From contig JAHHTX010000044.1 in assembly GCA_020024255.1 (NCBI GenBank), forward strand, positions 1-16,322: a stretch of DNA of 16,322 nucleotides. The letters are read 5' to 3'. Under the pieces are notes generated by a model, which did not search any database, was not told where the DNA came from, and saw only the letters and a program-made list of their open reading frames with translations. This stretch comes from Anaerotignum sp. Its GTDB lineage: Bacteria; Bacillota; Clostridia; Lachnospirales; Anaerotignaceae. The first letter of the stretch is position 1, and each line of letters begins with the position of its first letter. Made by a program: the position numbers and the translations under genes. Below are positions 14,874-16,322 of this stretch, one piece after another.

Positions 14874-14902
14874 AGAAAAGAATATCCTAAATATGCTTTT
14901 CT
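14874..14902 (+). promoter_or_regulatory. Dyad at the predicted transcription start of the MATE gene
   Basis: AGAAAAG (14874-14880) pairs perfectly with CTTTTCT (14896-14902), and inside them ATAT (14882-14885) pairs with ATAT (14891-14894) around a 5-base loop; only one A-G mismatch interrupts the stem. It begins about 11 bases after the -10 box, a usual place for a repressor operator, or it could fold as a hairpin at the very 5' end of the mRNA. Confidence 0.5.
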
Positions 14903-14963
14903 CGGGTAATATTGTATGAATTGATTAGTTTATGCGTATTTCAAAAAGAGGTGCAGTAGTATC

Positions 14964-16313
14964 ATGATTACAGATTTGACAACGGGCAATACGAAAAAAC
15001 GCCTTTGGGCATTTTCGATTCCCATGCTTATCAGTGTTGCTTTCCAGCAGGTTTATCAAATTGCAGACAGCATGATTGCAGGACGGTTTATCAGCGAAGA
15101 TGCACTGGCAGCAGTAGGGGCATCTTATCCCATTACCATGATTTTTATGGCAATTGCTGTGGGAACCAGTGTAGGTTGTTCTGTGGTGATTTCCCGTTTT
15201 TTTGGGGCAAAGCAATATCTTTATCTGAAATCGGCAATTTCCACTATTTTTATTGCTTGTGTTGTCCTTAGTGTAATATTGACAATTTTTGGTGTGGTAA
15301 AAGGCGAATCCATGCTTTGTATGCTCCAAACACCGGAAAATATCTTCCAAGACGGGACGACCTATCTACATATCTATATTTATGGCTTTATCTTTCTTTT
15401 TCTTTATAATGTTTGTACGGGGGTTTTCACTGCCCTTGGCGATTCCCGTACACCTTTATATTTTCTGATTGGCTCTTCTATCAGTAATATTATATTGGAT
15501 TTACTTTTTGTCATTGGTTTTCATATGGGTGTTGCAGGTGTTGCTTGGGCAACTTTTGCGGCACAGGGGGTTTCTTGTGTATTGGCAATGATTGCCCTTG
15601 CTTTAAGGCTGAAACATTTGCATACCACAAAGCCGTTTCCTATTTTTTCTTTTCATCTTTTGGGAAAAATTTCATGGATTGCTGTTCCCAGTATTTTACA
15701 GCAAAGTTTCGTTTCTGTAGGGAATTTATTCATTCAGAGCCTCGTTAACAGCTTTGGTTCTGCCGTTGTGGCAGGATATTCTTCTGCCATAAAACTCAAT
15801 ACATTCAGCATGACCTGTCTTAGTACACTGTCCAATGCGGTTTCTTCTTTTACCGCACAGAATATGGGGGCAGGCAAAAATGAACGTGTGCAGGAAGGAC
15901 TACGCAGTGGTCTGTTTATTGGTTTATTGGTCTGTTTGCCTTTTGTTCTTGCATACTTCTTCTTTGGAAAGTATGCCATTGGGCTGTTTATGAAAAGTGA
16001 AAGTCAGGCAGCCATACAGACCGGAGTATGGTTCCTGCGTATAACCTCTCCTTTCTATTTTGTTGCGATGATTAAGATTATGTGTGATGGGGTGCTGCGT
16101 GGTACAGGTTCTGTACAGTATTTCATGATTTCCACATTTTCTGACTTGCTCCTGCGTGTGATATTGGCTTTTGTCTTTGTTAAGGGAATGCACATGGATT
16201 CTGTGGGCATTTGGTTGTCGTGGCCCATAGGCTGGACGATTTCCACCTTTCTTTCTGTATTCTTTTATTGGATGCGTCCATGGGAAAAAAAGAAAAAACA
16301 GATATGTAATTAA
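14964..16313 (+). CDS. MATE family multidrug/cation efflux transporter
   Basis: MATE proteins export drugs or metabolites in exchange for sodium or protons. The 449-residue protein is hydrophobic with about 12 membrane segments in two similar halves. It opens with the typical IPMLISVAFQQVYQIADSM, followed by GRFISEDALAAVGASYP, a family hallmark, and the second half repeats the pattern (IAVPSILQQSFVSVGN and AQNMGAGKN). The short lysine-rich C-terminus (KKKKQICN) is cytosolic. The start ATG has GAGGTG 10 nt upstream. It is divergent from tdk and has its own -10 box and a dyad, so it is likely regulated alone. It resembles the DinF/MepA-like MATE proteins common in Clostridia; the substrate cannot be told from sequence. 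Its stop at 16313 is complete and the window ends 9 bases later. Confidence 0.92.
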   Translation: MITDLTTGNTKKRLWAFSIPMLISVAFQQVYQIADSMIAGRFISEDALAAVGASYPITMIFMAIAVGTSVGCSVVISRFFGAKQYLYLKSAISTIFIACVVLSVILTIFGVVKGESMLCMLQTPENIFQDGTTYLHIYIYGFIFLFLYNVCTGVFTALGDSRTPLYFLIGSSISNIILDLLFVIGFHMGVAGVAWATFAAQGVSCVLAMIALALRLKHLHTTKPFPIFSFHLLGKISWIAVPSILQQSFVSVGNLFIQSLVNSFGSAVVAGYSSAIKLNTFSMTCLSTLSNAVSSFTAQNMGAGKNERVQEGLRSGLFIGLLVCLPFVLAYFFFGKYAIGLFMKSESQAAIQTGVWFLRITSPFYFVAMIKIMCDGVLRGTGSVQYFMISTFSDLLLRVILAFVFVKGMHMDSVGIWLSWPIGWTISTFLSVFFYWMRPWEKKKKQICN

Positions 16314-16322
16314 GAATAATTA

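Noticed and set aside
1..16322. Mobile elements, CRISPR arrays, defence or toxin-antitoxin genes
   Set aside because: No transposase, integrase, spaced direct repeats, or small paired genes were seen; all clear genes are core functions with similar base composition.

Overview
This window looks like an ordinary housekeeping stretch of a Firmicutes chromosome, most likely class Clostridia (Lachnospirales-like). The grounds are strong AGGAGG-type ribosome binding sites, AT-rich intergenic DNA, a single-RCK KtrAB potassium system, ThiI without a rhodanese domain next to its own cysteine desulfurase, and the secA-prfB order. Taxonomy is inferred from gene type and order only. I see no phage, insertion sequence, CRISPR array, defence island, rRNA or tRNA, and no convincing undescribed system.

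Layout. The first 80 bases hold the 3' end of an unseen plus-strand transcript, closed by an intrinsic terminator. brnQ (branched-chain amino acid carrier, minus strand) follows. About 500 bases without a gene (1429-1943) separate it from a long minus-strand block. In transcription order (right to left) that block is: tdk, ktrB, ktrA, secA, prfB (RF2, with a programmed +1 frameshift), an RluA-family pseudouridine synthase, a nucleotidyltransferase, prmA, rsmE, a cysteine desulfurase and thiI. A divergent plus-strand MATE transporter fills the right end.

How the genes fit together. tdk salvages thymidine. ktrB and ktrA form one potassium uptake complex. secA drives protein export. prfB, the RluA-family enzyme, prmA and rsmE all act on the ribosome (termination, 23S pseudouridylation, L11 methylation, 16S m3U1498). 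The cysteine desulfurase and ThiI form a dedicated sulfur relay for tRNA 4-thiouridine. The block is broken by a clear terminator between the nucleotidyltransferase and prmA, and ends at a strong terminator after thiI. Promoter-like elements are visible before tdk, ktrB, secA, brnQ and the MATE gene.

The points most worth a second look are regulatory: a perfect triplicated 15-bp repeat between ktrB and ktrA that carries the ktrB stop; a terminator placed just before the prmA ribosome binding site; a dyad at the expected transcription start of the MATE gene; a gene-free interval between two same-direction terminators (about 1600-1770) that could encode a small RNA; and the wider than usual spacing of the stimulatory element in the prfB frameshift site.
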